DNA of 64,000 nt from Planomicrobium okeanokoites (GCF_003428875.1 NZ_QQRS01000001.1:186001-250000), one strand, 5' to 3'. Counted from the first letter of the stretch, positions 8,851 through 17,312 are shown. The notes: a model not told the origin generated them from the letters alone. Numbers and translations are program-made.

Positions 8851-9321
8851 ATGATGAAGAAATTTTTGAAAAAGAAATTGGGCAATGAAAAAGGTATGAC
8901 GCTGATCGAGCTTTTGGCAGTAATCGTGATCTTGGCGATTATCGCAGCAATCGCGATTCCGGCGATTGGAAATATTATTGAGAATAGTCGTATAGGAGCG
9001 GCGAAATCAGATGCACTAAATGCTATGGCAGCTGCGGAATTATTTTTAGCTGACAATCCTTCTGAAACGGTAGTTGACGATATTACTGATTTAAACGGCT
9101 ATTTAGATGATAAAGGAACTTTAACTGCATTTAGTTACAAACCTGCAGTAGGTGCTACTGCTGCTGCTATGGCTGGAACCGCTGCTGTTACTGATACTAT
9201 ATCAATGGCTTTTGGCGCAGACCCGGCTGTACCATCTGTTACTAAAGCACAGGTTTCAGATTTCCCAAATAAAACAGCGAGTGGAACAACAGTTGGCGGC
9301 ATTACAATTACAGGTAGATAA
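8851..9321 (+). CDS. pilA: major type IV pilin (prepilin)
   Basis: A 156-residue prepilin with a Lys-rich leader (MMKKFLKKKLGNEKG), a cut predicted after Gly15, mature start MTLIE with Glu at +5, and a long hydrophobic helix with the usual IPAIGN turn. The head is short, rich in Ala and Thr, and has no Cys, so no disulfide D-region. GGGAGG is seven bases upstream of the ATG. Its own promoter, its place after pilC and its strong leader make it the best candidate for the structural subunit. Any upstream pilin could instead be major, but those have weaker context. Confidence 0.88.
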   Translation: MMKKFLKKKLGNEKGMTLIELLAVIVILAIIAAIAIPAIGNIIENSRIGAAKSDALNAMAAAELFLADNPSETVVDDITDLNGYLDDKGTLTAFSYKPAVGATAAAMAGTAAVTDTISMAFGADPAVPSVTKAQVSDFPNKTASGTTVGGITITGR

Positions 9322-9346
9322 TTAAAATATTCTAGGAGCTGATCAA

Positions 9347-10285
9347 ATGGCCTTATCGTTTTTATCGAGAAAAACGCGCGTTGCGACCATTACAATAGAA
9401 GAAGATGCAATTCGCCATGTCGATTTGAAATCGGTCGATCCGCTTCAATTGAGCCTTGCCGAGGAGTATCCACTCCCGTCAGGCATCATTGAAGACGGCA
9501 AGATCACCAATTTCGAAGAGCTCGGCTCGGTACTCGATAAGGCTGTCAATCAGTGGGGTCTCACCAAAAAGTCAGTCCGATTCCTCGCCCCTGACGAATT
9601 TGTTATTATCCGCAAAGTACCTTACCCCGAAGACGTTGCAACTGATGAATTGAAAGGTCATTTCTTCATTGAAATCGGCTCAACGCTTTATCTTCCGTTC
9701 GAAGATCCCGTTTTCGATGTGGTTCCATACCACCCGGATTCGGAAAATCCTGAAGCGATCATCATCGCTTCGAAAGAATCGATCGTCCATGATTTTGAGC
9801 GAGCGTTCAGCGAATCAAAACTGGTGCCCGTTGTAGCGGATATTACGCCGCTTGCGTTATACCGTTTGGCATATCTGCAGCATGATATCACTGAAGACGA
9901 CCATATTTTGATCATCGATGTGCAAGGTTCCAAAATGACAGTCTCCATCTTCCATGAACATTTTCCTTTATTCATGCGGCCGGTTGACCTGTCGGAATAC
10001 AGTTCGTTTGCAGGTGATGCTTCCGCATTGATGGATGTCATCATTTCTGAGACGGAGAAGCTGGCTAATTTCTATCGTTATAACATGAATGAAGGCGAGA
10101 GCGGCATCACGAAAATTTTCTGCAATGGTGAATTTGACGAATGGTATACATTCCAAGCCCGTTTTGAAGGGCGCTTTTCAATTCCGGTATCACCGATTGT
10201 TTTGAAACCCATCACTACCGAACATGGCGACGACGTCCCTGGACGTTTCAACCGTGCCATCGGTCTGGCGCTGAAAGAGGTGTGA
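9347..10285 (+). CDS. pilM: type IV pilus alignment protein PilM (actin-like)
   Basis: A 312-residue cytoplasmic protein of the PilM/FtsA-like actin fold. It begins with a short KTRVATITIEEDAIR beta segment, contains a phosphate-type loop with IIDVQGSKM in the middle, and ends with NRAIGLAL, the usual C-terminal helix of PilM. In known systems PilM binds ATP and the N-terminal tail of PilN (the INLLP motif) and links them to PilB. The next gene is pilN, four bases downstream, as expected. Preceded by AGGAGCTGATCAA. No signal sequence or membrane segment. Confidence 0.88.
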   Translation: MALSFLSRKTRVATITIEEDAIRHVDLKSVDPLQLSLAEEYPLPSGIIEDGKITNFEELGSVLDKAVNQWGLTKKSVRFLAPDEFVIIRKVPYPEDVATDELKGHFFIEIGSTLYLPFEDPVFDVVPYHPDSENPEAIIIASKESIVHDFERAFSESKLVPVVADITPLALYRLAYLQHDITEDDHILIIDVQGSKMTVSIFHEHFPLFMRPVDLSEYSSFAGDASALMDVIISETEKLANFYRYNMNEGESGITKIFCNGEFDEWYTFQARFEGRFSIPVSPIVLKPITTEHGDDVPGRFNRAIGLALKEV

Positions 10286-10289
10286 CCAT

Positions 10290-11036
10290 ATGTTAGTTGA
10301 TATTAATCTATTGCCGCAGAAGGAGCGGGACCGTCCCGCCTTCCTCATTGCGGCGCTTTCTATTTTACTTCTTGGTCTAATCGTTTTCGCCGCATTGTTC
10401 TTTATGGCAAAATCGGAGAACACCGAACAGGCGGTTCTGGCGGCGCAAAGCGCTGAACTTGCTGCGCAGCAAGCCGAAATTCGCGCACAGCTTGAAGCCA
10501 CTGCCGGCATGAATGAAGAACAGCAGCTGAAAGCGACTGTCGATTGGGCGGAAAGCTATCAATACGATACAATTCCTTTGCTGGAAGAACTGTCCGCATT
10601 GCTTCCTGCACGTGGATTCTTTGATCAGATTGCATTCGCGGAGCCAAATACGGCTACTTTAACTGTCCAATTTGATGCCACGCGTGACGCTGCGTATTAC
10701 CTGGCACAATTGAAAGGCTCAGAACTTCTTGATTTCGCTTCCTTGGACTCAGTTGAAAGTCAAAGCGACTTATTGACTGAAGACGAAGAAGACGAAACTA
10801 AAAAAGAAGATGAGCCTATCGAAACGCCGAGATATCTTGCTACATACACATTGGTATTCGTTGATGACCGCCTGCCGGTGCTTGACGCTGAAGGTAATAT
10901 CATCGAAGAGCCGTTGGAAGAAACACCAGCTGCTGAAACGGAAGAAAATGTAGAAGCGGATGTAGATGTGGAAGTCGAAGTTATCGAAGAAACCGAAACC
11001 ACTCCAGAAGAAACGGAGGGGGATACAAATGAGTAG
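10290..11036 (+). CDS. pilN: type IV pilus alignment protein PilN
   Basis: A 248-residue bitopic membrane protein. The cytoplasmic tail MLVDINLLPQKER contains the conserved INLLP motif that docks into PilM. One membrane helix follows at about residues 17-38, then a coiled-coil rich in Ala, Gln and Glu, then a ferredoxin-like domain. The last 45 residues are very acidic with alternating Asp/Glu-Val (VDVEVEV), unusual for the family. The next gene begins within the last eight bases, so they are translationally coupled. It forms the alignment subcomplex with PilM and PilO. Confidence 0.88.
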   Translation: MLVDINLLPQKERDRPAFLIAALSILLLGLIVFAALFFMAKSENTEQAVLAAQSAELAAQQAEIRAQLEATAGMNEEQQLKATVDWAESYQYDTIPLLEELSALLPARGFFDQIAFAEPNTATLTVQFDATRDAAYYLAQLKGSELLDFASLDSVESQSDLLTEDEEDETKKEDEPIETPRYLATYTLVFVDDRLPVLDAEGNIIEEPLEETPAAETEENVEADVDVEVEVIEETETTPEETEGDTNE

Positions 11037-11967
11037 TTTGACGAAGAAGCAGAAAGAAAATGGCTTGATTGCGATAGCTGTTTTATCCCTTTTAGCCATT
11101 TCAGCTTATGCCTATTTCATGGTCTATACGCCGGCTAAAGAAGCACGAATGATGGCGGAACAGACCTTTAAATCCGAAAGAGAAGTATTGATGGCTTTGC
11201 AGGAGCAAGTAAAAGCATTGCCGGAAGAAGAGCGCGTATCGACGGCTGAGTTGCAGCAACGTGTATCGGTCGAACCGTTATCGGAATTGATCGTCCTTCA
11301 ATTGGAGCAGGCGGAATTGTTGTCGCGTTCCCAAGTAAAATCACTTCAGATCGCAGAATCGCCGCTTGAGTTAATGACGCCTGTCGAAGGCATTGAAAAC
11401 GTCCAGAAAATCCAGACGACCGTTGCTTTTGAAACGGACGACTATGCGGGGATCACGAAATTCATCAAAGAAATCGAATCGATGAAGCGCATCCTGATCA
11501 TCGATGCCATCGATTTTGCTTCAAACGGTGAAGTTACGACTGTTGAAGCGGAAGACGATATCCTGGAAGTCACGTTGAGCTTCTCAGCATTCTACCGTCC
11601 GGACTTGATCGCGCTCGCCGATACATTGCCGAAAGTCGATGCACCGCCGCCTGCGAATAAAGTCGATCCGTTGCCGAAAAACGACGGCGTCGATTTGGCC
11701 AAGGCTGAAGATGAAGACGAAGAGGCAGATGTGGAAGTCGACGTTAATGTAACAGTTGATGGAGAAGCTTCTGCTGAATCGAACGATCAGGTTGCGGGAG
11801 CACAGACTGCCAAAGCACATAGAGTGGTAAAAGGGGATACGCTATATTCAATTTCCGAGACATACTATGGCGACCGAAGCGGAGTGGAACTGATCCGCAA
11901 TGCAAACAAAATGGATAATTATATCGTAAAAACCGGGACAACATTATTGATCCCTGAAAAACCTTGA
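11029..11967 (+). CDS. pilO: PilO-like alignment protein with C-terminal LysM domain
   Basis: A 312-residue protein. ATG 11029 behind GAGGGGG is chosen; the in-frame upstream start lies inside pilN without a site. One membrane helix (about residues 13-33) is followed by a coiled-coil and a PilO-type ferredoxin-like domain to about 205. An acidic low-complexity linker (DEDEEADVEVDV) comes next, then a LysM domain at about 262-310 (HRVVKGDTLYSIS, LIRNANKM, GTTLLIP). LysM binds peptidoglycan glycans. Fusion of LysM to PilO would tie the alignment complex to the wall. The PilO call rests on context and topology; the LysM call is clear. A perfect terminator hairpin follows. Confidence 0.85.
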   Translation: MSSLTKKQKENGLIAIAVLSLLAISAYAYFMVYTPAKEARMMAEQTFKSEREVLMALQEQVKALPEEERVSTAELQQRVSVEPLSELIVLQLEQAELLSRSQVKSLQIAESPLELMTPVEGIENVQKIQTTVAFETDDYAGITKFIKEIESMKRILIIDAIDFASNGEVTTVEAEDDILEVTLSFSAFYRPDLIALADTLPKVDAPPPANKVDPLPKNDGVDLAKAEDEDEEADVEVDVNVTVDGEASAESNDQVAGAQTAKAHRVVKGDTLYSISETYYGDRSGVELIRNANKMDNYIVKTGTTLLIPEKP

Positions 11968-11998
11968 AAGGAGAAATCATCATGATTTCTCCTTTTTT
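11968..11998 (+). terminator. intrinsic terminator after pilO
   Basis: AAGGAGAAATCAT and its exact complement ATGATTTCTCCTT are separated by one base and followed by T residues. It lies before pilD, so pilD may depend on readthrough or on its own promoter. Confidence 0.85.
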
Positions 11999-12026
11999 CT
12001 AAAATCAAAACGTGATGAGGGTTCCT

Positions 12027-12782
12027 ATGACAATAACTTATACAGCATTCTTCTATCTTTTCGGTCTGGTATTCGGCTCCTTTTTCAACGTCGTCGGCCT
12101 GCGTGTGCCGAAAAAGGAATCGATCGCGTTTCCGCCTTCCCATTGCACATCGTGTGACCGCCGGCTGACGCCGCTGGACTTGGTGCCGGTCTTTTCTTTC
12201 CTGTTCCTGAAAGGGAAATGCCGCGGCTGTGGTGAGAAGATCCACTGGGTTTACCCGTTGATGGAATTCATAGCAGCAGGCTTGTTCGCCTTATCGTTTT
12301 GGCATTTCGGCTTCACACCTGAACTGATCATCGCGATTTTATTCGTATCAATGCTGGTCATCATCACCGTGTCGGACATCGCTTATATGCTGATTCCGGA
12401 TAAAGTGCTGCTGCCGTTTGGCATCTTGCTGCTTGGATTGCGATTTTTCATCCCGCTTGATCCGTGGTGGGACAGTTTGCTCGGTGCTGCAACGGGCTTC
12501 CTTATTCTCTTGCTCATTTCGATTGTCTCGAAAGGCGGCATGGGCGGCGGAGACATTAAATTGTTTTTCGTCATCGGGCTGGTGCTCGGTACTGGTGGAA
12601 CGTTGATGACGTTATTCTTCGCATCTTTAATCGGAGCGATTGTCGGCATCATCGTCTTGCGCGTCACTAAGCAGGGACGCAAAACACCGATTCCGTTCGG
12701 CCCATCCATTGCGGCGGGAGCTGTGATTGTTTATTTCTACGGAGAGCCTTTATTGAATTGGTATATGAATTTGTGGATGTAA
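12027..12782 (+). CDS. pilD: prepilin leader peptidase / N-methyltransferase (PilD/ComC)
   Basis: A 251-residue polytopic membrane aspartic protease that cuts the class III leaders of the prepilins above and methylates the new N-terminus. ATG 12027 with GAGGG five bases upstream is preferred over the GTG and ATG at 12012-12015. The N-terminal methylase region has the four-cysteine zinc motif (HCTSCD and KCRGCGE, about residues 40-68). The two catalytic aspartates are in VSDIAYMLIPD (near 117) and GGGDIKLF (near 175). The position upstream of maf is the same as comC in B. subtilis, so it may serve both pilus and competence prepilins. Confidence 0.95.
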   Translation: MTITYTAFFYLFGLVFGSFFNVVGLRVPKKESIAFPPSHCTSCDRRLTPLDLVPVFSFLFLKGKCRGCGEKIHWVYPLMEFIAAGLFALSFWHFGFTPELIIAILFVSMLVIITVSDIAYMLIPDKVLLPFGILLLGLRFFIPLDPWWDSLLGAATGFLILLLISIVSKGGMGGGDIKLFFVIGLVLGTGGTLMTLFFASLIGAIVGIIVLRVTKQGRKTPIPFGPSIAAGAVIVYFYGEPLLNWYMNLWM

Positions 12783-12784
12783 AT

Positions 12785-12818
12785 AAACTCCCTGAAGAGA
12801 AATCTTCAGGGAGTTTTT
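12785..12818 (+). terminator. bidirectional terminator between pilD and the facing gene
   Basis: AACTCCCTGAAGA pairs with TCTTCAGGGAGTT around a short A-rich loop, with T on the plus side and A upstream (T-run on the minus strand). It can end both pilD and the minus-strand gene that stops at 12817. Confidence 0.85.
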
Positions 12819-13137
12819 AGATGAATAGGAATGGAAGCCAATACAGATGAAGGGCGAGGATCATGGTGTAGAGCACATTGGCGAAAATGAATGTATAGCG
12901 CCAGAACGTTTTGCGTATGCCGGCGAATGTCGTGAACAACAAACCGAATAAACAAACGGATAGGAAAAGTTTGATGCCGAGAATCGTGAAAGGCGCGAAC
13001 GAGCTTAATAAGGGATTGGCTTCAGTGACAAGTCCCCGGGTCAAACCGAAGTATGTCAGGATGCCATCAAGCCCATTCAAGATGATCAGCAGCCATATAT
13101 ATTTTTTCAAGGGAGCCTTATTGTCAGGGATAGACAT
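12817..13137 (-). CDS. small four-helix membrane protein, DUF5658-like
   Basis: A 106-residue protein with four hydrophobic segments and few charged residues. The start at 13137 has GAGGTG six bases upstream; a longer reading from 13185 lacks a site. The first helix carries NGLDGILTYFGL, and LVTEANPLL follows, the pattern of the DUF5658 family of small membrane proteins whose function is unknown. It faces pilD and shares its terminator. It is not part of the pilus operon and nothing links it to its neighbours. Confidence 0.65.
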   Translation of the reverse strand: MSIPDNKAPLKKYIWLLIILNGLDGILTYFGLTRGLVTEANPLLSSFAPFTILGIKLFLSVCLFGLLFTTFAGIRKTFWRYTFIFANVLYTMILALHLYWLPFLFI

Positions 13138-13446
13138 GTCTTGCACCTCGTTTCGTGGGGCAGAGTTTATGTTTATGCATAGCAACTATTTGTTGAAATG
13201 ACTCTTTTTTGCTCTTGTAACTGACATACCCGCACGAGAAAGATAATAGACATGAAAAATTATCCATAATTTTTTAAGGTAATTTATAAGGGGAAATTAT
13301 TTTTAATGGCGTTGATGTATGGAAACTTATATTGCTTCTGATGAAGTTAATTTTTCCTCAACAGAACTTTTAATATAAGCAATTACAGGAGAATCGTGAT
13401 TTGTTGTAGAAACACTTAACGATTGACTTAAACTAAGGAGGACAAT
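13138..13446. other. intergenic, AT-rich, no gene seen
   Basis: 309 bases between a minus-strand gene and a plus-strand gene. It must hold both promoters, but I see no convincing -35/-10 pair. Nothing else stands out. Confidence 0.5.
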
Positions 13447-13752
13447 ATGAATAAATTCGGGTTATATGGCAAGTTTATAGTGGAAGATGGCAAGCGGGAC
13501 ACATTGGTAAGTATTTTACTTGAAGCTGCAGAGTCCATGGATAAATTGCCTGAATGCGAGATTTACTTAGTAAGTATTGCTGAAGATGAATCCAACGCTG
13601 TCTATGTTTATGAAGTGTGGGCAGATGAAAATGCTCATCAAGCATCTCTGTCTCTTGAAACTACACAAACTTTGATAAGGCGTGCAAAGCCGATCATTAC
13701 TGGAATGGAAAGAATTAATACCTTAACTACGAGAGGCGGAAAGGGGATTTGA
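13447..13752 (+). CDS. putative ABM-domain (quinol monooxygenase-like) protein
   Basis: A 101-residue protein behind AAGGAGG. It matches the antibiotic biosynthesis monooxygenase (ABM/YgiN) fold: a first strand with GLYGKFIVEDGKRDTLVSIL, a central strand ending VYVYEVWADENAHQASL, and a last strand near MERIN. These small dimeric ferredoxin-like proteins act in cofactor-free oxidation or quinone chemistry, but many have unknown substrates. It stands alone in an accessory segment between pilD and maf. It is more AT-rich than the housekeeping genes around it, which hints at a separate history. Confidence 0.7.
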   Translation: MNKFGLYGKFIVEDGKRDTLVSILLEAAESMDKLPECEIYLVSIAEDESNAVYVYEVWADENAHQASLSLETTQTLIRRAKPIITGMERINTLTTRGGKGI

Positions 13753-13850
13753 TTGGATTACTAATAATCTTGTACGGGCTTAATTTGTTTAATATGCATA
13801 AATTAAATTATCAAGCTAGCATGCACTTGTATTTAGAGAAGCCAAACTAA

Positions 13851-13982
13851 GATATGGAGCAAAACAACGAAGACTCCTGAGGGAGCAAGCGAAGTGCTGA
13901 GATCCACTCGGTTGAAGTGGAACGAAACCGAGTTAGCTCAGCGCAAGCCCCTCGGAACGCGTAGTTGTTTTGCGGAATATCG
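13851..13982 (+). repeat. E1 repeat element, copy 1
   Basis: A 132-bp imperfect palindrome. The ends are GATAT and ATATC. Inside them GCAAAACAAC pairs with GTTGTTTTGC, and near the centre GCTGAG and ACTCGG pair with CCGAGT and CTCAGC. The same design recurs at 28900, 32684 (inverted), 48270 and 59364. It encodes no protein. Confidence 0.85.
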
Positions 13983-13992
13983 TCTATAAAAA

Positions 13993-14030
13993 CCCCACAA
14001 AAAAACCCCCACAAAAAAACTCCACAATAA
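13993..14030. repeat. short CCCAC-A7 tandem tract
   Basis: Three copies of a C-rich block (CCCCAC, CCCCCAC, CTCCAC), each followed by a run of A, with a period of 13-14 bases, between E1 copy 1 and the abgT terminator. Likely slippage-born and of no known function. Confidence 0.5.
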
Positions 14031-14031
14031 A

Positions 14032-14059
14032 AGCCAACCCAGAAAAATCTGAGTTGGCT
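14032..14059 (-). terminator. terminator of the abgT-like gene
   Basis: AGCCAACCCAGA pairs with TGAGTTGGCT. Read on the minus strand it directly follows the transporter stop and is followed by TTTTATTG. Confidence 0.8.
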
Positions 14060-14071
14060 CTATTTATTTCC

Positions 14072-15598
14072 TTAATTATTATAATGCAATGGTGAACCAG
14101 GTCCGAGATCCAAACCGAGCATCATCCAGACGATCAGCATGATCGACCAGACAATCAGGAAGATGATCGAGTACGGGAACATGACCGAAATCAATGTCCC
14201 GATGCCCATCTTCTTGTCGTATTTCTGTGCAAACGCGATGATGATCGCGAAATACGTCATCAGCGGCGAAATGATGTTCGTCGATGAGTCGGCGATGCGG
14301 TAAGCCATCTGCGTGAGTTCAGGCGAATAGCCGAGCTGCATCATGATCGGCACAAATACCGGCGCCATCATGGCCCATTTTGCCGACGCTGAACCGATGA
14401 ACAGGTTGATGACACCCGTGATGAAGATGAAGCCGAGAATCAGCGGGATGCCTGTCAAGTTGGCGCCTTGCAGGAATTCTGCCCCGTAAACGCCGATGAC
14501 CATTCCCATATTCGATTCGGCGAAGTAGGCGACGAATTGTCCGGCAGTGAACGCCAGGACGATGAACATCCCCATCGACGCCATCGTGTCAGTCAAATGG
14601 CTCGCGACATCTTTATCGTTCTTGATATTCTTTGTGGCGATTCCGTAAAACAAGCCAGGGATGAAGAACAGGATGGTGATGATCGGAACAAGTGACGACA
14701 TGAACGGTGATTGTACGATGCCGCCGTCTTCAGCTCGAAGCGCTCCGTTTTCCGGAACGATCAGCATGGCAAATGCGGCTGCAGCTATAAGGAATGAAAT
14801 CGCAGCCCATAGCATGCCTTTCTTTTCTTCGGCGCTGAGGCCTGTCAATTCTTCACGGAACTCGCCTTTATATTCACCGAGGCGAGGTTCGATGATTTTT
14901 TCGGTGACGAATGCACCGGCAAGTGTCAGGACGAAAACAGAAGCGATGATGAAGTAATAGTTCATCGCGATATTCATGCCTTCAGCATACGCCGGATCGA
15001 TGATTGCCGCGGCGGCAATCGTCAATTCACCGAGCATCGGGTCAGTTGCCGACAGCAGCAAGTTCGCACTGAAACCGCCGGATACACCAGCAAACGCAGC
15101 GGCAAGACCCGCAAGCGGATGACGGCCGAGCGCCGCGAATATGACTGCGCCAAGCGGAGGCAGGACAACGTATCCTGCATCAGATGCAACACTCGACATG
15201 ATACCGGCGAACACAAGTCCAGCTGTAATCAGGAAGCGGGGAACGGACAAAACGAATCCGCGCAGCATCGCGCTGATCAAGCCTGTGCGTTCCGCGATTC
15301 CGATTCCGAGCATAGTCGCCAGCACGACGCCGAGCGGTGCGAATCCGATGAAGTTATCAACCATGCTGGTGAAGATATACTGGATGCCTTCCGCATTCAG
15401 CAGGTTTTTCACTTCGACCATTTCGCCTTCCTGTCCGGGATGTTCGACCGAGATGCCGAAGCTTGAAATGATGGCTGACAGCACAAGTACAAGCAAGGCA
15501 AGCAAGGCGAACAGCGTCACCGGATGTGGCAGTTTATTGCCTGCAAATTCGATTCCATCCAGGAACTTCTGGAAGAATCCTTTTCGCTTTTTTTCCAT
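14072..15598 (-). CDS. AbgT-family transporter
   Basis: A 508-residue integral membrane protein with about a dozen hydrophobic segments, typical length for AbgT. Family hallmarks include the N-terminal GNKLPHPVTLFALLALLV segment, SSVASDAGYVVLPPL, and near the C-terminus GSASAKWAMMAPVFVPI with DSSTNIISPLM. AbgT proteins import p-aminobenzoyl-glutamate or export sulfonamide-like antimetabolites. Which applies here cannot be told. A good site (AGAGGTAG) precedes the ATG. It is a single-gene unit on the opposite strand with its own terminator, flanked by E1 copy 1, and looks accessory. Confidence 0.9.
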   Translation of the reverse strand: MEKKRKGFFQKFLDGIEFAGNKLPHPVTLFALLALLVLVLSAIISSFGISVEHPGQEGEMVEVKNLLNAEGIQYIFTSMVDNFIGFAPLGVVLATMLGIGIAERTGLISAMLRGFVLSVPRFLITAGLVFAGIMSSVASDAGYVVLPPLGAVIFAALGRHPLAGLAAAFAGVSGGFSANLLLSATDPMLGELTIAAAAIIDPAYAEGMNIAMNYYFIIASVFVLTLAGAFVTEKIIEPRLGEYKGEFREELTGLSAEEKKGMLWAAISFLIAAAAFAMLIVPENGALRAEDGGIVQSPFMSSLVPIITILFFIPGLFYGIATKNIKNDKDVASHLTDTMASMGMFIVLAFTAGQFVAYFAESNMGMVIGVYGAEFLQGANLTGIPLILGFIFITGVINLFIGSASAKWAMMAPVFVPIMMQLGYSPELTQMAYRIADSSTNIISPLMTYFAIIIAFAQKYDKKMGIGTLISVMFPYSIIFLIVWSIMLIVWMMLGLDLGPGSPLHYNN

Positions 15599-15985
15599 TT
15601 AATCTACCTCTTTTCAAATTTTGAACTCCCTATTCATTATTTCAAAATAGGAAATTTCAGAAATTAAAATCCGTTACCATTGTATAGGTTTGGATTGAAG
15701 GAATAAAGGCTTTTGAAGAAGTAGTAATAATGGAAAAATTGGATAATGTTTTATTGTTTTGACAACGTGCTTGAAATGGAAAATTTACTGGAGCTTGAAA
15801 AGGGCTGTTCAATCGTCATAATTGCTAAATTTAATGGCTGTTTTCAATGATGCCGCCGGATATTTAATTTGCCTGCCGCAAATTTCATATTTGGATCGTC
15901 CATAGCCGGCAAAATCCATTTTTCGCAATTTGAAGTGGCCGTCGGGGTGGTGGTATTCTTAAGGAAAGAAAAAGGAGGCGTTTTT
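15599..15985. other. intergenic region between divergent abgT-like gene and maf
   Basis: 387 bases. It must carry the start signals for both divergent genes, but no promoter match convinced me. Sporulation gene spoIIB lies between comC and maf in B. subtilis; nothing like it is present here. Confidence 0.5.
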
Positions 15986-16594
15986 ATGTATTTCAAACCC
16001 CAGCAACCGGTTGTCCTGGCATCGCAGTCGCCGAGAAGACGCGAACTGCTCGAGATGCTCGGATTTGATTTCCGTGTGATTCCAAGCAAAAAGGAAGAGC
16101 CGAAACCGGAACAATTCCAGAATGCGCTGAACTATGTCATCAATTGTGCGGAAATGAAAGCGGCGGATGTCGCGAAAAAGAATCCGGAGGCAGTGGTCAT
16201 CGGATCGGATACAATCGTCGTATGCGACGGTGAAATCCTCTTAAAGCCGGAAGATAAGAAACAGGCGATAGCAACGTTGCGCAAACTTTCCGGCCGAAGC
16301 CATGAAGTGATTACAGCCGTAGCGATTAAATCCGGAAACAGTGAAATGCAATTCCACGAGACGACTGAAGTGACTTTTTTCAATTTGCCGGACAACTGGA
16401 TCGAAGCCTACACGAATACGGACGATCCTTACGACAAAGCGGGCGCTTACGGCATCCAGACGCTGTCGGGTCTATTTGTTGAGAAGATCAACGGAGATTA
16501 CAATACGGTGGTCGGCTTGCCGGTTGCCCGTTTGGCGCGGAAACTTTCAGACGCTGGTTACATCAGCCTGTCGGGGAGCCGTGTCGAATGCTGA
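15986..16594 (+). CDS. maf: Maf family nucleoside triphosphate pyrophosphatase
   Basis: A 202-residue cytoplasmic house-cleaning enzyme that hydrolyses non-canonical or modified nucleotides (dTTP/UTP type in Bacillus) to monophosphates. The N-terminal LASQSPRRRELLEMLG is the Maf signature. VIGSDTIVVCDGE, GRSHEVITAV and DKAGAYGIQ follow in family order. ATG 15986 has AGGAGG at a normal distance; an in-frame reading from 15869 would add an unlike extension. Its last seven bases overlap radC, so they are coupled. The maf-radC-mreBCD order is as in B. subtilis, where Maf affects septum formation and competence. Confidence 0.95.
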   Translation: MYFKPQQPVVLASQSPRRRELLEMLGFDFRVIPSKKEEPKPEQFQNALNYVINCAEMKAADVAKKNPEAVVIGSDTIVVCDGEILLKPEDKKQAIATLRKLSGRSHEVITAVAIKSGNSEMQFHETTEVTFFNLPDNWIEAYTNTDDPYDKAGAYGIQTLSGLFVEKINGDYNTVVGLPVARLARKLSDAGYISLSGSRVEC

Positions 16595-17280
16595 AGGAAC
16601 AGTCATTGATGATCCGCGATGTCCATACAGCAGACCGGCCGCGCGAACGGCTGGTCAATCAGGGGGCGCCGAGCCTGTCGAACCAGGAATTGATCGCCAT
16701 CATGCTGCGCACCGGTACAAGGCAGGAGTCCGTCCTGCATCTGGCGAACCGAGTGCTGAATCATTTTGAACAGATCCAGCAGCTTAAAGACGCCAGCATT
16801 GAAGAACTCACATCCATCAACGGCATCGGTCAGGCGAAGGCGGTCCAGTTATTGGCCGCTGTCGAACTTGGCAGGCGCCTGTCCTCCAAACAGACGGATG
16901 CGAAATTCACCATCCGTTCCCCTAAAGATGCCGCCTCATTTCTCATGGCGGATATGACTTCACTCAAACAGGAACATTTTGTCGTTCTATTTTTGAATAT
17001 AAAGAACCAGGTTTTGCATAGACAGACAATATTTGTCGGAAGTTTGAACGCCAGCATCGTCCATCCGCGCGAAATTTTCAGGGAAGCGGTGCGCCGATCG
17101 GCCGCGTCCATTGTCTGCGCGCATAACCATCCATCCGGCAATCCCGCGCCGTCGCCTGAAGATATCGCGGTGACCAAGCGGCTGATGGAAGCCGGAAGCA
17201 TTGTCGGCATTGAGTTATTGGACCATATCATTATCGGGGACCATCAGTTCATTTCATTAAATGAAAAGGGATATATGTAG
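16588..17280 (+). CDS. radC: RadC family MPN(+) protein
   Basis: A 230-residue protein with an N-terminal helix-hairpin-helix region (ASIEELTSINGIGQAKAVQLLAAVEL, residues about 68-95) and a C-terminal JAB/MPN domain with the metal motif HNHPSGNPAPSPED near 177-190 and the upstream Glu. RadC was once thought to act in DNA repair. Its true role is unresolved; the metal site implies a hydrolase. The start overlaps the end of maf. It is the usual gene just before mreB in Bacillales. Confidence 0.93.
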   Translation: MLKEQSLMIRDVHTADRPRERLVNQGAPSLSNQELIAIMLRTGTRQESVLHLANRVLNHFEQIQQLKDASIEELTSINGIGQAKAVQLLAAVELGRRLSSKQTDAKFTIRSPKDAASFLMADMTSLKQEHFVVLFLNIKNQVLHRQTIFVGSLNASIVHPREIFREAVRRSAASIVCAHNHPSGNPAPSPEDIAVTKRLMEAGSIVGIELLDHIIIGDHQFISLNEKGYM

Positions 17281-17306
17281 CACTGTTACTTTCTTTACTT
17301 TTCAGC

Positions 17307-17312
17307 TATAAT
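17307..17312 (+). promoter_or_regulatory. candidate -10 element for mreB
   Basis: A perfect TATAAT 60 bases upstream of the GTG start of mreB. The matching -35 region (TGTTAC at 17284) is poor, so strength is uncertain. Confidence 0.4.

Noticed and set aside
13851-13982. E1 copy 1 as a tRNA or structured small RNA gene
   Set aside because: GCTGAGATCC and similar look tRNA-like at a glance, but there is no acceptor, D- or T-arm set. The palindrome explains the structure.
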